A stretch of DNA of 64,000 bases from Sediminicoccus rosea (GCF_033547095.1 NZ_CP137852.1:3341501-3405500); one strand, 5' to 3'; positions 1 through 9,222 are shown, numbered from the stretch's first letter. Notes: a model not told the origin generated them from the sequence alone. Made by a program: numbers and translations.

Positions 1-209
1 GCCAGCTGGTCGAGAAGGCGCGCGCGCTGATGCTGGTGCACCGCCTGGCGAAGGAGGAGCGCGATGCCATTCTCGCCTGGCCAGCCCGTGTCGCCGCGGA
101 ACTGGCGGCCGAACTCGGCGTCGACGCGCATCGGCTGCAGACACTGATGGACGCCCGACTGCGCCAGCACCTGGCAGAACGCAATGATGTCCGCGTGGCG
201 GTCGCATGA
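1..209 (+). CDS. Terminase small subunit, C-terminal part (prophage A)
   Basis: The gene starts before the window; the reading frame begins at base 3 and ends at TGA 207-209. The visible 68 codons match almost residue for residue the C-terminus of the complete small terminase gene at 61,841-62,443 (shared stretches such as KARALMLVHRLAKEERDAIL). In lambda-like phages this subunit recognises the packaging site and hands DNA to the large subunit. Its stop overlaps the start of the large subunit gene (ATGA, 206-209), as in the second copy. The family is inferred from position and from the N-terminal helix-turn-helix of the second copy. Confidence 0.85.
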   Translation, partial: QLVEKARALMLVHRLAKEERDAILAWPARVAAELAAELGVDAHRLQTLMDARLRQHLAERNDVRVAVA

Positions 210-2179
210 TCAGCGGCGAGCAGATTGTCGCTGAGCTCGGCAACTTCGACGGCGCCGCCGAGATCCTCCAGGCCTGGCGCGACGGCATGGCGCCCGAGCC
301 CGCCCTGCTGGTCTCGGACTGGGCCGACAAGCACCGCATGCTCGGCTCTCGCGGCAGCGCCGAGCCAGGGCCGTGGCGGACCGCGCGCACGCCCTATTTG
401 CGCGACGTGATGGATGCCCTCTCGCCCGCTCACCCGGCGCGGCGGGTCGTGTTCATGAAGGGGGCGCAGGTCGGCGGCACCGAGTGCGGCAATAACTGGA
501 TTGGCTATGTCATCCATCACGCGCCCGGCCCCATGCTGGCGGTGCAACCCACCACCGAACTGGCCAAGCGCTTCTCCGACCAGCGCATCGACCCGCTGGT
601 GGAGGAGACGCCCGCCATCCGGCAGCGGGTCGCGCCCGCGCGCTCGCGGGACAGTGGCAATCGTCAGCTCAGCAAGGAGTTCCCCGGCGGCCAGCTGGTG
701 ATGACGGGCGCCAACAGCGCGGTGGGCCTGCGCTCCATGTCGGCGCGCTTCCTGTTTCTGGACGAGGTGGACGCCTATCCCGGCGATGTCGAGGGCGAAG
801 GCGATCCAGTCGCGCTGGCCGAGGCCCGCGCCCGCACCTTCGGCTGGCGGCGCAAGACGCTGCTGGTTTCCACGCCCACCATCTCGGGCCTGTCGCGCAT
901 CGAGCGGGAATACCTCGCCTCCGACCAGCGGCGGTTCTTCCTGCCGTGCCCGCATTGCGCCGCGATGCAGTGGCTGCGCTTTGAGCGGTTAGTCTGGGAG
1001 AAGGGCGAACCGGACAGCGCCCGCTATCTCTGCGAGGCCTGCGACGGCGCCATCGGCGAGCAGCATAAGACCACCATGCTGGCCGGCGGCGAATGGCGGC
1101 CCACCGCCATCCCGCAGGATCCGCACGCAATCGGCTTTCACATCTCGGCGCTCTACTCGCCGGTCGGCTGGTTCTCCTGGTCGCAGGCGGTGCGCGATTG
1201 GGAGGCCGCGCAGGGCGACGATCGCGCCATCAAGACATTTCGGAACACCGTCCTGGGCGAGACCTGGCAGGAGAGCGGCGAGGCACCGGACTGGCAGCGC
1301 CTCTACGATCGGCGGGAGGAATGGGCGCCGGGCACCGTCGCGGCCGAGGGGCTGCTGCTGACGGCTGGCGTCGACGTCCAGCGCGACCGCCTCGAGGCCA
1401 GCATCTGGGCCTGGGCGCAGGATCGCCAATCCTGGCTGATCGAGCACCGCATCCTGGTGGGCAATCCCTTCGAGGCGGCGGTCTGGGACGAGCTGCGCGG
1501 CCTGCTGGGCGAGACCTGGCGGCATGCTTCCGGCCACCGGCTCGGCCTCGCCATGACGGCGATCGACAGCGGCGACGGCATGACCACAGCGGAGGTCTAT
1601 GCGTTCGTGCGCCGCGCCGGCGCCGGTCGGGCCATTGCCGTGAAGGGTCAGGACGGGTTGCGGGCGGCGATCGGCCAGCCCTCGGCCACCGAGGTGCGGC
1701 GAAACGGCCGCAAGCTGGGCGGGCTGAAACTCTGGCCGGTCGGCTCGTCCTTTCTGAAGGGTGAGACTTACGGTTGGCTGAAGCTGGAGCGGCCGACCGC
1801 GGAGAGCGGCGATCCGTTCCCGCCAGGCTTTGTCCACCTGCCGCTGCATGCGGCCGGCGAGGAATTCTGCCGCCAGCTGACCGCCGAGCAGTTCGTCGCC
1901 CGCGCCGGCCGCAACGGCTTTCGCCGGCTCGAGTGGGTCAAAACCAGGGAACGGAACGAGGCGCTGGACTGCCGGGTCTATGCGCGTGCTGCCGCGGCGG
2001 CCCTCGGCATGGACGGCTGGGGTGACGGACGTTGGGCGCGGATGGCGGATTCGCTGTCGCTGCCGGCAGGCGAGATTCCCACCGGCGGGAATGTCGCTCC
2101 TCCATCGCCGCCGCAGGTCGCGAATAACACCCAACGCCCACGCGGCTGGCTCGCGCCCCGCAACGGCTGGCTTCGCTGA
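206..2179 (+). CDS. Phage terminase large subunit (GpA family)
   Basis: The 657-residue product is a packaging motor ATPase/nuclease that pumps DNA into the procapsid and cuts it. A Walker A-like loop GAQVGGTE is at about residues 86-93, following VVFMK. The Walker B strand FLFLDEVDAY places D186-E187 at the catalytic position. A zinc-ribbon-like cluster of CPHC and CEAC lies near residues 250-280. A nuclease-domain acidic motif, AIDSGDG, is near residue 454. Length is typical for lambda gpA relatives (about 640). The start ATG overlaps the small-subunit stop. A collinear second copy begins at 62,440. Confidence 0.95.
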   Translation: MISGEQIVAELGNFDGAAEILQAWRDGMAPEPALLVSDWADKHRMLGSRGSAEPGPWRTARTPYLRDVMDALSPAHPARRVVFMKGAQVGGTECGNNWIGYVIHHAPGPMLAVQPTTELAKRFSDQRIDPLVEETPAIRQRVAPARSRDSGNRQLSKEFPGGQLVMTGANSAVGLRSMSARFLFLDEVDAYPGDVEGEGDPVALAEARARTFGWRRKTLLVSTPTISGLSRIEREYLASDQRRFFLPCPHCAAMQWLRFERLVWEKGEPDSARYLCEACDGAIGEQHKTTMLAGGEWRPTAIPQDPHAIGFHISALYSPVGWFSWSQAVRDWEAAQGDDRAIKTFRNTVLGETWQESGEAPDWQRLYDRREEWAPGTVAAEGLLLTAGVDVQRDRLEASIWAWAQDRQSWLIEHRILVGNPFEAAVWDELRGLLGETWRHASGHRLGLAMTAIDSGDGMTTAEVYAFVRRAGAGRAIAVKGQDGLRAAIGQPSATEVRRNGRKLGGLKLWPVGSSFLKGETYGWLKLERPTAESGDPFPPGFVHLPLHAAGEEFCRQLTAEQFVARAGRNGFRRLEWVKTRERNEALDCRVYARAAAAALGMDGWGDGRWARMADSLSLPAGEIPTGGNVAPPSPPQVANNTQRPRGWLAPRNGWLR

Positions 2180-2190
2180 GGGAGGACGTG

Positions 2191-2427
2191 ATGAACCCAA
2201 CCGTCCTCTCCTGGGCGCTGGCGCAGCCCACCGGCACCCGCGCCGCCGTGCTGGCCGCGGCCTTCACCGGCGGCACCACCCGCGTGACCTTCGACGGCCG
2301 CACGGTCGAGTACCGCTCGCTGGATGAACTGGGCCGCGCGCTGTCGGTGCTGCACGCCGCCGAGAACACCGCCGCGCGCCGCCCCAGCGTCACCTTCGCC
2401 AGCTTCTCGCGCGAGGGCAGCGGGTGA
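2191..2427 (+). CDS. gpW-like head-tail joining protein
   Basis: This 78-residue protein sits exactly between the large terminase and portal genes, the position of lambda gene W, whose product seals the filled head and makes the tail-binding site. It contains the short pattern TRVTFDGRTVEYRSLDEL followed by a helix, typical of this small family. ATG 2191 is preceded by GGAGG (2181-2185) at 5 bases, so it is preferred over the in-frame GTG at 2188. Its TGA shares a base with the portal start ATG (2427). Function is assigned from synteny and the short motif. Confidence 0.75.
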   Translation: MNPTVLSWALAQPTGTRAAVLAAAFTGGTTRVTFDGRTVEYRSLDELGRALSVLHAAENTAARRPSVTFASFSREGSG

Positions 2428-3920
2428 TGGGCCGCCTCAGGGATGCCTGGCACGCGCTGCGCGGCTATGCCGCCGCGCAGGACAGCCGCGCCTCCAGCTG
2501 GGCGGCCTCTGGCAGCAGCGCCACGGCCGAGGTTGGCGCCACCGCACCCACGGTGGCGCGCCGCGCCCGCGATGCGGTGCGTAACGATCCCTACGCCGCC
2601 CGCATCGTCGATCTCTGGACCGGCAATGCCGTCGGCGCAGGCATCACCACCCGCTGGCCGGACAAGCCCCACGCCGAGGCCTGGCGCCGCTGGTCCGACA
2701 GCACCGCCTGCGACGCCGAGGGCCGCCTCGACCTTTACGGCCTCCAAGCGCTGGTCATGCGCGCCGTCGTGGAGAGCGGCGAATGCTTCGTGCGCCTGCT
2801 GCCCGCCGACATCACGCCGGCGAACCCGATCGGCCTGCGGCTGCAGGTGCTGGAAAGCGACCATCTCGACACAGCGCGGCAGGGCGTCATCGAGGGCGTC
2901 CCCACCCTGCAGGGCATCGGCCTCGGTGAGGCCGGTGAGCCGGTCGGCTATTGGCTGCACCGCGTCCATCCCGGCGCATCCTGGGTGCTGCCGGGCGGTG
3001 CGACCTGGCTGAGCAGCCAGCGCGTGCCCGCCCGTGACGTGCTGCACATCTATCGCAAGCGTCGGCCCGGCCAGCTGCGCGACGTCTCCTGGCTGGCGCC
3101 GGTGCTGACCCGGCTGCGCGACCTTGGGGACTATGAAGCCGCGCTGCTGATGAAGGCCAAGATCGAGGCCTGCCTGGCTGCCGTGGTGTCCGAGGATGGC
3201 GACGATGCCATGACCGGTCCGGCCTCCGGTCTGCTGCGCGATGCCCAGGGCCGCACGGTCGAGAGCTTCGAGCCGGGGATGATCCTGTATCGCCGCGGCA
3301 TGGGATCCGTGGAGGTGGTGAATCCGTCTGGCGGTGGCAGCCATGCCGCCTTCGCCCGCCGCGCCCTGGAAGCCTCCGCCGTCGGAACGGGCCTGACCTA
3401 CGACCAGGTGGCCGGCGACCTCACCCAGGCGAACTACTCCAGCCTCCGCGCTGGCAAGATCGAGTTCCGCCGCCTCTGCGAGCAGGTGCAGTACGGCATG
3501 CTGATCCCGATGCTGGTGCGGCCCATCGCCGATCGCTTCCACGCGCAGGGCGCGCTGCTCGGCCTATGGGGTGCCGATGTGCCAGACGGCCTGTCGCACG
3601 TCCCGCCGGCGCACGAGATGATCGACCCGCTCAAGGATACCACCGCGCTGATCGCGCAGGTCCGCGCCGGCTTTGTGCCGCAGCCCGAGGCGGTCGGCGC
3701 GTTCGGCTACGACTTCCGCCAGGTAGTCGAGATGATCCGCGAGGCCAATGCCCTGCTCGATGAGGCAGGGCTGTCGCTCGACAGCGATCCGCGCCGGGTC
3801 GCGAAGTCGGGCGCTGCCCAGGACGCCGCTCAGCTCGCCGCCATCGAGATCGCCGCCACCGGCGCTGCTTCGCCGCGTGCGGATGCTGGCGCTGCCCCCA
3901 ATCCAGGAGCATCCCAATGA
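2427..3920 (+). CDS. Phage portal protein (lambda family)
   Basis: The 497-residue product would form the dodecameric DNA entry/exit ring at the capsid vertex and dock the terminase. Visible portal features include the N-terminal ARRARDAVRNDPYAARIVDL segment, an ITTRWPDK stretch and a C-terminal segment with YDQVAGDLTQANYSSLRAG, which is characteristic of lambda portal relatives. ATG 2427 is translationally coupled to the gpW-like stop; GTG 2424 is an alternative start one codon earlier. The C-terminus is Ala-rich and overlaps the next gene by ATGA. Confidence 0.93.
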   Translation: MGRLRDAWHALRGYAAAQDSRASSWAASGSSATAEVGATAPTVARRARDAVRNDPYAARIVDLWTGNAVGAGITTRWPDKPHAEAWRRWSDSTACDAEGRLDLYGLQALVMRAVVESGECFVRLLPADITPANPIGLRLQVLESDHLDTARQGVIEGVPTLQGIGLGEAGEPVGYWLHRVHPGASWVLPGGATWLSSQRVPARDVLHIYRKRRPGQLRDVSWLAPVLTRLRDLGDYEAALLMKAKIEACLAAVVSEDGDDAMTGPASGLLRDAQGRTVESFEPGMILYRRGMGSVEVVNPSGGGSHAAFARRALEASAVGTGLTYDQVAGDLTQANYSSLRAGKIEFRRLCEQVQYGMLIPMLVRPIADRFHAQGALLGLWGADVPDGLSHVPPAHEMIDPLKDTTALIAQVRAGFVPQPEAVGAFGYDFRQVVEMIREANALLDEAGLSLDSDPRRVAKSGAAQDAAQLAAIEIAATGAASPRADAGAAPNPGASQ

Positions 3921-5410
3921 TCGCAGGCGCCTACGACTGGACCGACGACATGCTCAAGATCAAGAGCATGCAGAAGAAGTTCCGCGACAGCTTCAACGGC
4001 ACCGAGATCAACCCGGCGCGGTGGGAGATCGCGGCCACCGGCGGCGGCATCACCCACACCGTCGCCGACGGCGCGGTGACCATCTCCACCGGCACCACGC
4101 TCGACGATGAGCTGACGCTCACCAGCCGCACCACCTTCACCATCCCGCTCCGGGTCATGGTGGCGGTGAATATGAGCCAGCGCATCGTCGGCCAATCCGT
4201 CTGGCTCGAGCTCGTCAGCATCGATCCCACCACCGCCCAGCCGGACGGGCGCAGCGCCGCGGCCTGGCGGCTGGACGGCGCCAGCCCGACGCTCGCCAAC
4301 TACGAGGTGGGGAGCGAGGGCGCGCCCCGCCTCGGCAGCGCCTCGGGCAGCACCATCCCGACCACGGCGCCCGCGGGCTGGTCCGTGCTGGAGATCGAGC
4401 CGACCAACGACGAGTGCTACTTCCACGGGCGGCTGCTCGACACCACGGCGGCGCGCTCGAACTCCTATGTCCGCCACCAGCAGATCCCGGAGCCGAATGC
4501 GCTCTACCGCTTTCGGATCCGGGTGCGGAACCGGCAGGTCATCAACGGCATCTCGGCGGTGGCCAACAACGGCAGTGGCGCAGTGCGCATCACCCGCGCG
4601 GCGCATGGCTTCGCGACGAACGATGTGGTCACGGTGGCGGACGCGTCGGGCGTGCCCGGGGCGAACGGCAGCTTCACCATCACGGTGATCGACGCGAACA
4701 GCTTCGATCTGGTGGGCTCGACCTTCACCGGCGCCTATCTGAACACCGGCTGGGCCTCGGTCTCGCGCAACCTCGCGCCGGCCTCGAACACCGACATCAA
4801 GGTCCAGTTCGTCACCATCGCGGACTATGCCGAGCTGACGACGGAGATCACGGCCGGCCGCGGCCAGTCCGTCGCGGGCCAGGGGCTGGGCGTGAACGTG
4901 CTCAGCACCATCCCGCCGACGGTCACGCCGGTGGGCGGCCAGGCCCGCAACACCAGCGGCGCCGTGCCGGTGCTGGCCGCCACCGGCTACTCGGCCAACC
5001 CGATCGCCGTCACGACGGCGCGTGGTGTGGATCTGCTGGCGACGCTGATCGGCGCGCTGGTCACCAAGCCCTACGCCATCCCCGAGGCCGACTGGCAGAC
5101 CGCGGCCGCGGCGGGCGGGATCATCACTACCACCGACGTGGTGCTCCGGGCGGCGGCTGCGGCCGGCATCCGCAACTACGTGACCTCGATCGACCTCCGC
5201 AACGCGCATCCGACGGTGGCGACCGAGGTGGTGATCAAGGATGGGGCGACGGTGATCTGGCGGCAGTTGCTGGCGGCGGCGATGCCGGCGCCGGTCGAGA
5301 TCACCTTCCCGACGCCGCTGCGCGGCACCGCGGCCACGGCGATGAACGTCGCCTGCATCACCACCGGCGCGCAGGTCTACGTCAACGCGCAGGGCTTCGC
5401 CGCGCCGTAA
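3917..5410 (+). CDS. Virion structural protein with FCCH-like repeat
   Basis: This 497-residue protein has no obvious enzyme motif. Residues about 215-275 show the pattern AAHGFATNDVVTVAD, then GSFTITVIDANSFDLVG, resembling the beta-barrel FCCH module that recurs in phage structural proteins. The N-terminus (FRDSFNGTEINPARWEI) resembles a concanavalin-like capsid-associated or fibre domain, and the C-terminal 100 residues are beta-rich. An AGGAG site precedes ATG 3917, which overlaps the portal stop. Its place between portal and protease is not occupied in lambda, so it may be an added head fibre or decoration protein. Role is inferred. Confidence 0.6.
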   Translation: MIAGAYDWTDDMLKIKSMQKKFRDSFNGTEINPARWEIAATGGGITHTVADGAVTISTGTTLDDELTLTSRTTFTIPLRVMVAVNMSQRIVGQSVWLELVSIDPTTAQPDGRSAAAWRLDGASPTLANYEVGSEGAPRLGSASGSTIPTTAPAGWSVLEIEPTNDECYFHGRLLDTTAARSNSYVRHQQIPEPNALYRFRIRVRNRQVINGISAVANNGSGAVRITRAAHGFATNDVVTVADASGVPGANGSFTITVIDANSFDLVGSTFTGAYLNTGWASVSRNLAPASNTDIKVQFVTIADYAELTTEITAGRGQSVAGQGLGVNVLSTIPPTVTPVGGQARNTSGAVPVLAATGYSANPIAVTTARGVDLLATLIGALVTKPYAIPEADWQTAAAAGGIITTTDVVLRAAAAAGIRNYVTSIDLRNAHPTVATEVVIKDGATVIWRQLLAAAMPAPVEITFPTPLRGTAATAMNVACITTGAQVYVNAQGFAAP

Positions 5411-5432
5411 GGCGCCGCCCCAGGAGCATCCC

Positions 5433-7538
5433 ATGACAGAGCCGATCGACCCGGGCGGGGGCTCCCCCGCGCCGGAGGCCACGCCATTGCCCGATCGACT
5501 GCCCATCGCTGGGCAGTCGATCGCCGCCTGCCGCGCCCTGGCCGCGCCCGTTACCGTCAATCGCGCCGCGCGCACCGTCGAGGTGGTGTGGTCCACCGGC
5601 GCTCGCGCGCGGAACTTCGTGCCCCCGCTCGGTCCCATCATCGAGGAGCTCGACATGCGGCCGGAGGCGGTGCGCATGGACGCGCTGCGCTCGGGCCGCG
5701 CGCCCGTCCTCGACACGCACCGCCGCGCCGGGACGCGGGATGTGCTCGGTCGCGTCACCGCCGCGCGCCTCGAGGCTGGCCGCGGCTACGCCACGCTGCA
5801 ATTCAGCGGCGCGGACGACGTCGAGCCGGTCTGGCAGCGCGTCGCGGACGGCACGCTGCAGTCCGTCAGCGTCGGCTATCGCGTTCATCGCTACGAGCCC
5901 CGGCCCGACGCCACCACCGGCCAGACCATCCACCGCGCGGTGGATTGGGAGCCCTACGAGATCTCGATCGTGCCCGTCCCGGTGGACGCAGCCGCTGTCG
6001 TCCGTGGCGAGGGGGATCAGGGCACCCCCGCCACCGCCATCGAACCCGCCCTGACCATCCCCGAGGAACCACCCATGCCCGAAACGACGCCGGCTTCGCC
6101 GGATCCCGCGCCGGCGCCGCCCGCGCCGCCCACCATCCCGCCCCAGGAGATCCCCGTGACCACCACCGCCCCGCCCGAGCCCACGCGCGCCGCGCCGCCG
6201 GCGCCCGACCTGGACGCCATCCGCGCCGAGGCGGACCGCGCCGCCGTCGAGCGCATCGCCGCCTATGAGCCGGTGCTGGCCGCTGCCCGCGGCCTGGTGA
6301 CCCCCGACATGCTCGACGCCATGCGCGAGGCCGCCATCCGCGACCGCATCTCGCCCGAGGTGCTGCGTGGCCGCCTGTGGGACGCCTTCGCCCAGAGCGC
6401 GCCGCGCCCCTCCCTGCCGGCGCGCCCAGAGACCGGCCCCGGCCAGGACGACCCGGCCAGCCTGCTCGACGCCATGGCCGAGGCGCTCGCCGCCCGCTCC
6501 ATGCCCGGCTACCAGGCGCCCAGCACGGGCCCCGGCGCCGGCCGCCACGTCGAGTTCATGGGCTGGCGCCCCTCCGACATGATGGGCGAACTGCTCCGCG
6601 CCCGCGGCGAGCGCAACATCCCCCGCAACCCGACGGTCCTGGCCGAGCGCGCATTCCACACCACCAGCGACTTCCCGGCCCTGCTCTCGGCCGCGGCCAA
6701 CAAGATGCTGCTGGCGGCCTATGCGCCGGCGCAGCCGACCTACCGCACGCTGTTCCTCCGCCGCGACTTCCGGGACTTCAAGCCGCACCGCCATCTGCGC
6801 GTCGGCGACTTCCCGAACCTCGTGGCGCTCTCCGAGAACGGGGAGATCCAGGCCGGCACCATGTCCGAGAGCCAGGAGCTCGTGTTCCTGCAGACCTTCG
6901 CCCGCCGCATCCGCGTGACGCGGCAGATGCTGGTGAATGACGATCTCGGGGCCTTCACGGACTTCGCCAGCATGATCGGCCGGCGCGTCGCCGACTTCGA
7001 GAACGCCACGGCCTACGCCCTGGTGAACAGCGCCACCGGTGACGGCCCGACGCTGGTCACCGGCGCCGCACCGGTCTTTGCCACCGGCGCCGCGCGGCTG
7101 AACAAGGCCACCGCCGGCACGCTGCTCGACCTGGGCAATCTCGCGCTGGGGCGGGCGGCGGTGATGCGCCAGCGGACGCTTGATGGGCTGCCGATCGCGG
7201 TGGGTTCCCAGATGCGCCTGCTGGTCGGGCCGAACCAGGAACTCGCCGCCCGGCAGCTCACCGTCTCGGTGCAGGCGACGCAGACCAGCAACGCCAACGT
7301 CTACGCCGGCTTCGTGCAGCCGCTGGTCGAGCCGCTGATCCCGGCGAACCGCTGGTACCTGTTCTCCGATCCCTTCGCGGCGCCCGTCTATGTCTACGGC
7401 TACCTCAATGGCGCCGAGGGCCCGCAGGTCACCACCGGCAATGTCCAGGGCGTGGATGGTGTGGAGGTCAGCGTGATCTTCGACTTCGGCGTCGGCGCCA
7501 TCGATTGGCGCGGCGCCTGGTTCAATCCGGGGCTCTGA
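5433..7538 (+). CDS. Prohead protease-major capsid protein fusion
   Basis: The 701-residue polyprotein joins two HK97-type morphogenesis functions. Residues about 20-195 resemble a Caudovirales prohead protease (S78): candidate catalytic His96 in LDTHRRAG, Ser144/146 in LQSVSVGY, and a following EISIVPVPVD strand. Residues about 200-260 are a Pro/Ala-rich linker that could act as the scaffold. Residues about 275-701 look like a major capsid subunit, with RRIRVTRQMLVNDDLGAFTD and a terminal VIFDFGVGAIDWRGAW. The protease presumably cleaves itself off during head maturation. RBS AGGAG precedes ATG 5433. Catalytic residue assignment is provisional. Confidence 0.9.
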   Translation: MTEPIDPGGGSPAPEATPLPDRLPIAGQSIAACRALAAPVTVNRAARTVEVVWSTGARARNFVPPLGPIIEELDMRPEAVRMDALRSGRAPVLDTHRRAGTRDVLGRVTAARLEAGRGYATLQFSGADDVEPVWQRVADGTLQSVSVGYRVHRYEPRPDATTGQTIHRAVDWEPYEISIVPVPVDAAAVVRGEGDQGTPATAIEPALTIPEEPPMPETTPASPDPAPAPPAPPTIPPQEIPVTTTAPPEPTRAAPPAPDLDAIRAEADRAAVERIAAYEPVLAAARGLVTPDMLDAMREAAIRDRISPEVLRGRLWDAFAQSAPRPSLPARPETGPGQDDPASLLDAMAEALAARSMPGYQAPSTGPGAGRHVEFMGWRPSDMMGELLRARGERNIPRNPTVLAERAFHTTSDFPALLSAAANKMLLAAYAPAQPTYRTLFLRRDFRDFKPHRHLRVGDFPNLVALSENGEIQAGTMSESQELVFLQTFARRIRVTRQMLVNDDLGAFTDFASMIGRRVADFENATAYALVNSATGDGPTLVTGAAPVFATGAARLNKATAGTLLDLGNLALGRAAVMRQRTLDGLPIAVGSQMRLLVGPNQELAARQLTVSVQATQTSNANVYAGFVQPLVEPLIPANRWYLFSDPFAAPVYVYGYLNGAEGPQVTTGNVQGVDGVEVSVIFDFGVGAIDWRGAWFNPGL

Positions 7539-7566
7539 TCCCGGCTTCCTTCCCACAACCATGACG

Positions 7567-7603
7567 ACACGCGGGGCGCCCCATCGGGCGCCCTTCGTGT
7601 TTC
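7567..7603 (+). terminator. GC-rich hairpin between capsid and decoration genes
   Basis: GGGCGCCC at 7574-7581 pairs with the same sequence at 7586-7593 around a CATC loop. The stem is continued by ACACG (7567-7571) pairing with CGTGT (7596-7600), and three bases TTC follow. The structure sits between the capsid stop and the next ribosome binding site (GAGGAG, 7605-7610). It could be a partial terminator or an RNA-stabilising stem that lets capsid mRNA outnumber downstream mRNA. The U-tract is too short for a confident intrinsic terminator. Confidence 0.5.
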
Positions 7604-7621
7604 TGAGGAGACCTCATCCCC

Positions 7622-7969
7622 ATGCGCAACTACGTCCAGCCCGGCAACAGCCTGGCCATCGCCGTCCCCTATGCGGGCGGCATTCTCTCCGGCCAGGGCG
7701 TCCTGGTCGGCGCGCTGTTCGGTGTCGCCGCCGTCGATGGTGCGCAGAACGCCATCATCGAGGCCGCCACCCAGGGCGTCTTCGACATCACGAAGGAACC
7801 GGCGCTCGCCATCACCGCCGGCGCCCGCGTCTTCTGGGACAACACCAACCGGCGTATCACCAGCACCGCAGCCGGCAATTTCCAGGTGGGCATCGCCAGC
7901 CTGGCGGCACTGGCCGCGGACACCACCGTGCGGGTGTGGCTCAACCGTGTGCCGGCCCTCGGCACGTGA
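7622..7969 (+). CDS. DUF2190 family capsid decoration protein
   Basis: The 115-residue product has the DUF2190 layout: an N-terminal YVQPGNSLAIAVPYAGGI segment, GVLVGALFGVAA, a repeated Gly turn pattern, and an ending with VRVWLNR. Members are small beta-rich proteins that cement or decorate HK97-like capsids, the role of lambda gpD. The gene follows the major capsid gene as expected. RBS GAGGAG is at 7605-7610. Its TGA overlaps the next start as GTGA. Confidence 0.85.
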   Translation: MRNYVQPGNSLAIAVPYAGGILSGQGVLVGALFGVAAVDGAQNAIIEAATQGVFDITKEPALAITAGARVFWDNTNRRITSTAAGNFQVGIASLAALAADTTVRVWLNRVPALGT

Positions 7970-8604
7970 GTATCGATCCCAAGGCCACGCGGGGCTATCG
8001 CAACCGCAACCCAGGCAACATCGAGCATGTCCCGGCCAACAAATGGCAGGGGCTGGCCGACCCTCCCTCGGATGGGCGGTTCTGCCGCTTCACCAGCCAT
8101 GAGTTCGGCATCCGCGCGCTGGCGGCGCTGCTGGTCACCTATCAGGACCGGCATAAGCTGCGCACGCCGCGGGCGATCATCGAGCGTTGGGCGCCCAAGG
8201 TGGAGAACGACACCGCCGCATACATCGCGGTGGTGGCGCGGCGGATCGGTGTCGGTCCGGATGATGCGATCGACCTGCATCGGCACGACCACCTGCGCCC
8301 GCTGGTGGAGGCCATCATCCACCATGAATGCGCCGGGCTGAGCTATCCGGCCGCGGTGATTGACCGCGCGCTCACCCTGGCCGGTGTACCGCCGGCGCAG
8401 CCCGCGACGCTGCGGGAGGTGGCGGCCGTCACCGGCACCGGGCGTGGTGCGATCCTCGTGGGCGCGGCGGGCATCGCCACCGCCGTGGCGCAGGCCGCCC
8501 CCGCGATCCAGGCGCTGGGCACGCTGGCGCCGGCCGTCGCCATCGCCGTCATCGTCGCCGCGGTGGTGGGCGTCCTCGCCTGGCGGCTGCGGCGGCCGGC
8601 GTGA
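7966..8604 (+). CDS. Virion lysozyme/endolysin-like protein with C-terminal membrane anchor
   Basis: The 212-residue product starts at GTG 7966, which overlaps the previous stop; the longer upstream frame lacks a start signal. The N-terminal RGYRNRNPGNIEH motif and the following FTSHEFGIRALAALLVTYQDRH resemble phage structural proteins with a lysozyme/transglycosylase-like fold. HHECAGLSYPAAVIDRAL closes the domain. Residues about 150-207 form two hydrophobic segments ending in WRLRRPA, suggesting membrane anchoring. It may be the endolysin or a virion muralytic protein. The three-TM gene at 8920 could be its holin. No catalytic Glu was assigned. Confidence 0.6.
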   Translation: MSIDPKATRGYRNRNPGNIEHVPANKWQGLADPPSDGRFCRFTSHEFGIRALAALLVTYQDRHKLRTPRAIIERWAPKVENDTAAYIAVVARRIGVGPDDAIDLHRHDHLRPLVEAIIHHECAGLSYPAAVIDRALTLAGVPPAQPATLREVAAVTGTGRGAILVGAAGIATAVAQAAPAIQALGTLAPAVAIAVIVAAVVGVLAWRLRRPA

Positions 8605-8909
8605 ACGCCTTTGCCGCGGCGATGGACGCGCTGGCCGCGGATCCGAACATCGGTGCGGATGCGAGCTATCGCGTGGGTGGGACCGGGGTTCCGGTCCTGC
8701 TCCGCGTGGTCCGCTCGGCACCGGACCGGCTTGGAGATGCCTTCGGCACCAGCGTGATCCAGGCCAGCGACGTCCTGACCGTCGCCATCGCCGTGCTGCC
8801 CGCGGTCGAGGCGGACGACACCTTCACCCTCGGTGCCGACACCCTGACCGTTCAGCATGCCGAGCGTGACGCCGCCGGCATCGCCTGGCGCGTCTTCTGC
8901 CGCCGATAG
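8601..8909 (+). CDS. FII-like head-tail attachment protein
   Basis: This 102-residue protein starts at GTG 8601, overlapping the previous TGA. The core around DRLGDAFGTSVIQASDVLTVAIAV resembles small lambda FII-type connectors, in which an RxGDAFG-like turn is followed by an oligomerising beta strand. It would join the completed head to the tail tube. The ending TLTVQHAERDAAGIAWRVFC is consistent with a beta-sandwich. The call relies on this short motif and on location in the head-tail junction block. Confidence 0.6.
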   Translation: MNAFAAAMDALAADPNIGADASYRVGGTGVPVLLRVVRSAPDRLGDAFGTSVIQASDVLTVAIAVLPAVEADDTFTLGADTLTVQHAERDAAGIAWRVFCRR

Positions 8910-8919
8910 GAGCACCGCC

Positions 8920-9219
8920 ATGATCGACCCGGAGCGCATCGGCGGCATCGTTGGCGAGGCATTGCTCGCTGGCGCCCTGGGTGCGCTCGGGGCGATGGCG
9001 CGCTTCTCCTCCACCGACCGACCGCTGCTGACCCGCGCCTATCTGCTGCACGCGCTGGCGGGCGGTAGCCTCGGCACCGGCGCCTGGCTCATCGGCCATG
9101 CCTTCGAACTCGATGGCTGGTGGCTCTTCGCGGTGGCCTGGCTGGCCGGGACCCTCGGCTATGCGGCGCTGCACGACCTGTTGCTGCGCGTCCTCAGCCG
9201 CAAGTTCGGCGGGCGCTGA
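8920..9219 (+). CDS. Three-TM membrane protein, candidate holin
   Basis: The 99-residue product starts at ATG 8920 (AGGAGC upstream); a longer frame from 8857 has no such site. Three hydrophobic segments are visible at residues about 6-26, 38-62 and 66-90, with a basic C-terminus LLRVLSRKFGGR. This is the topology of class I holins. A muralytic-type gene lies 0.3 kb upstream, which supports a lysis role, although one membrane protein in a virion block could have another function. Confidence 0.5.
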   Translation: MIDPERIGGIVGEALLAGALGALGAMARFSSTDRPLLTRAYLLHALAGGSLGTGAWLIGHAFELDGWWLFAVAWLAGTLGYAALHDLLLRVLSRKFGGR

Positions 9220-9222
9220 TCC

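Noticed and set aside
3830-5758. Long minus-strand frame opposite the structural protein gene (similar frames at 5,382-7,562, 13,378-15,798 and 19,808-21,868)
   Set aside because: Arg/Gly/Asp/His-rich antisense shadows common in high-GC coding DNA, with no RBS or family pattern.
7561-7965. Longer start for the lysozyme-like gene
   Set aside because: It would overlap the DUF2190 gene over its full length and reads as low-complexity Arg/Gly/His sequence.
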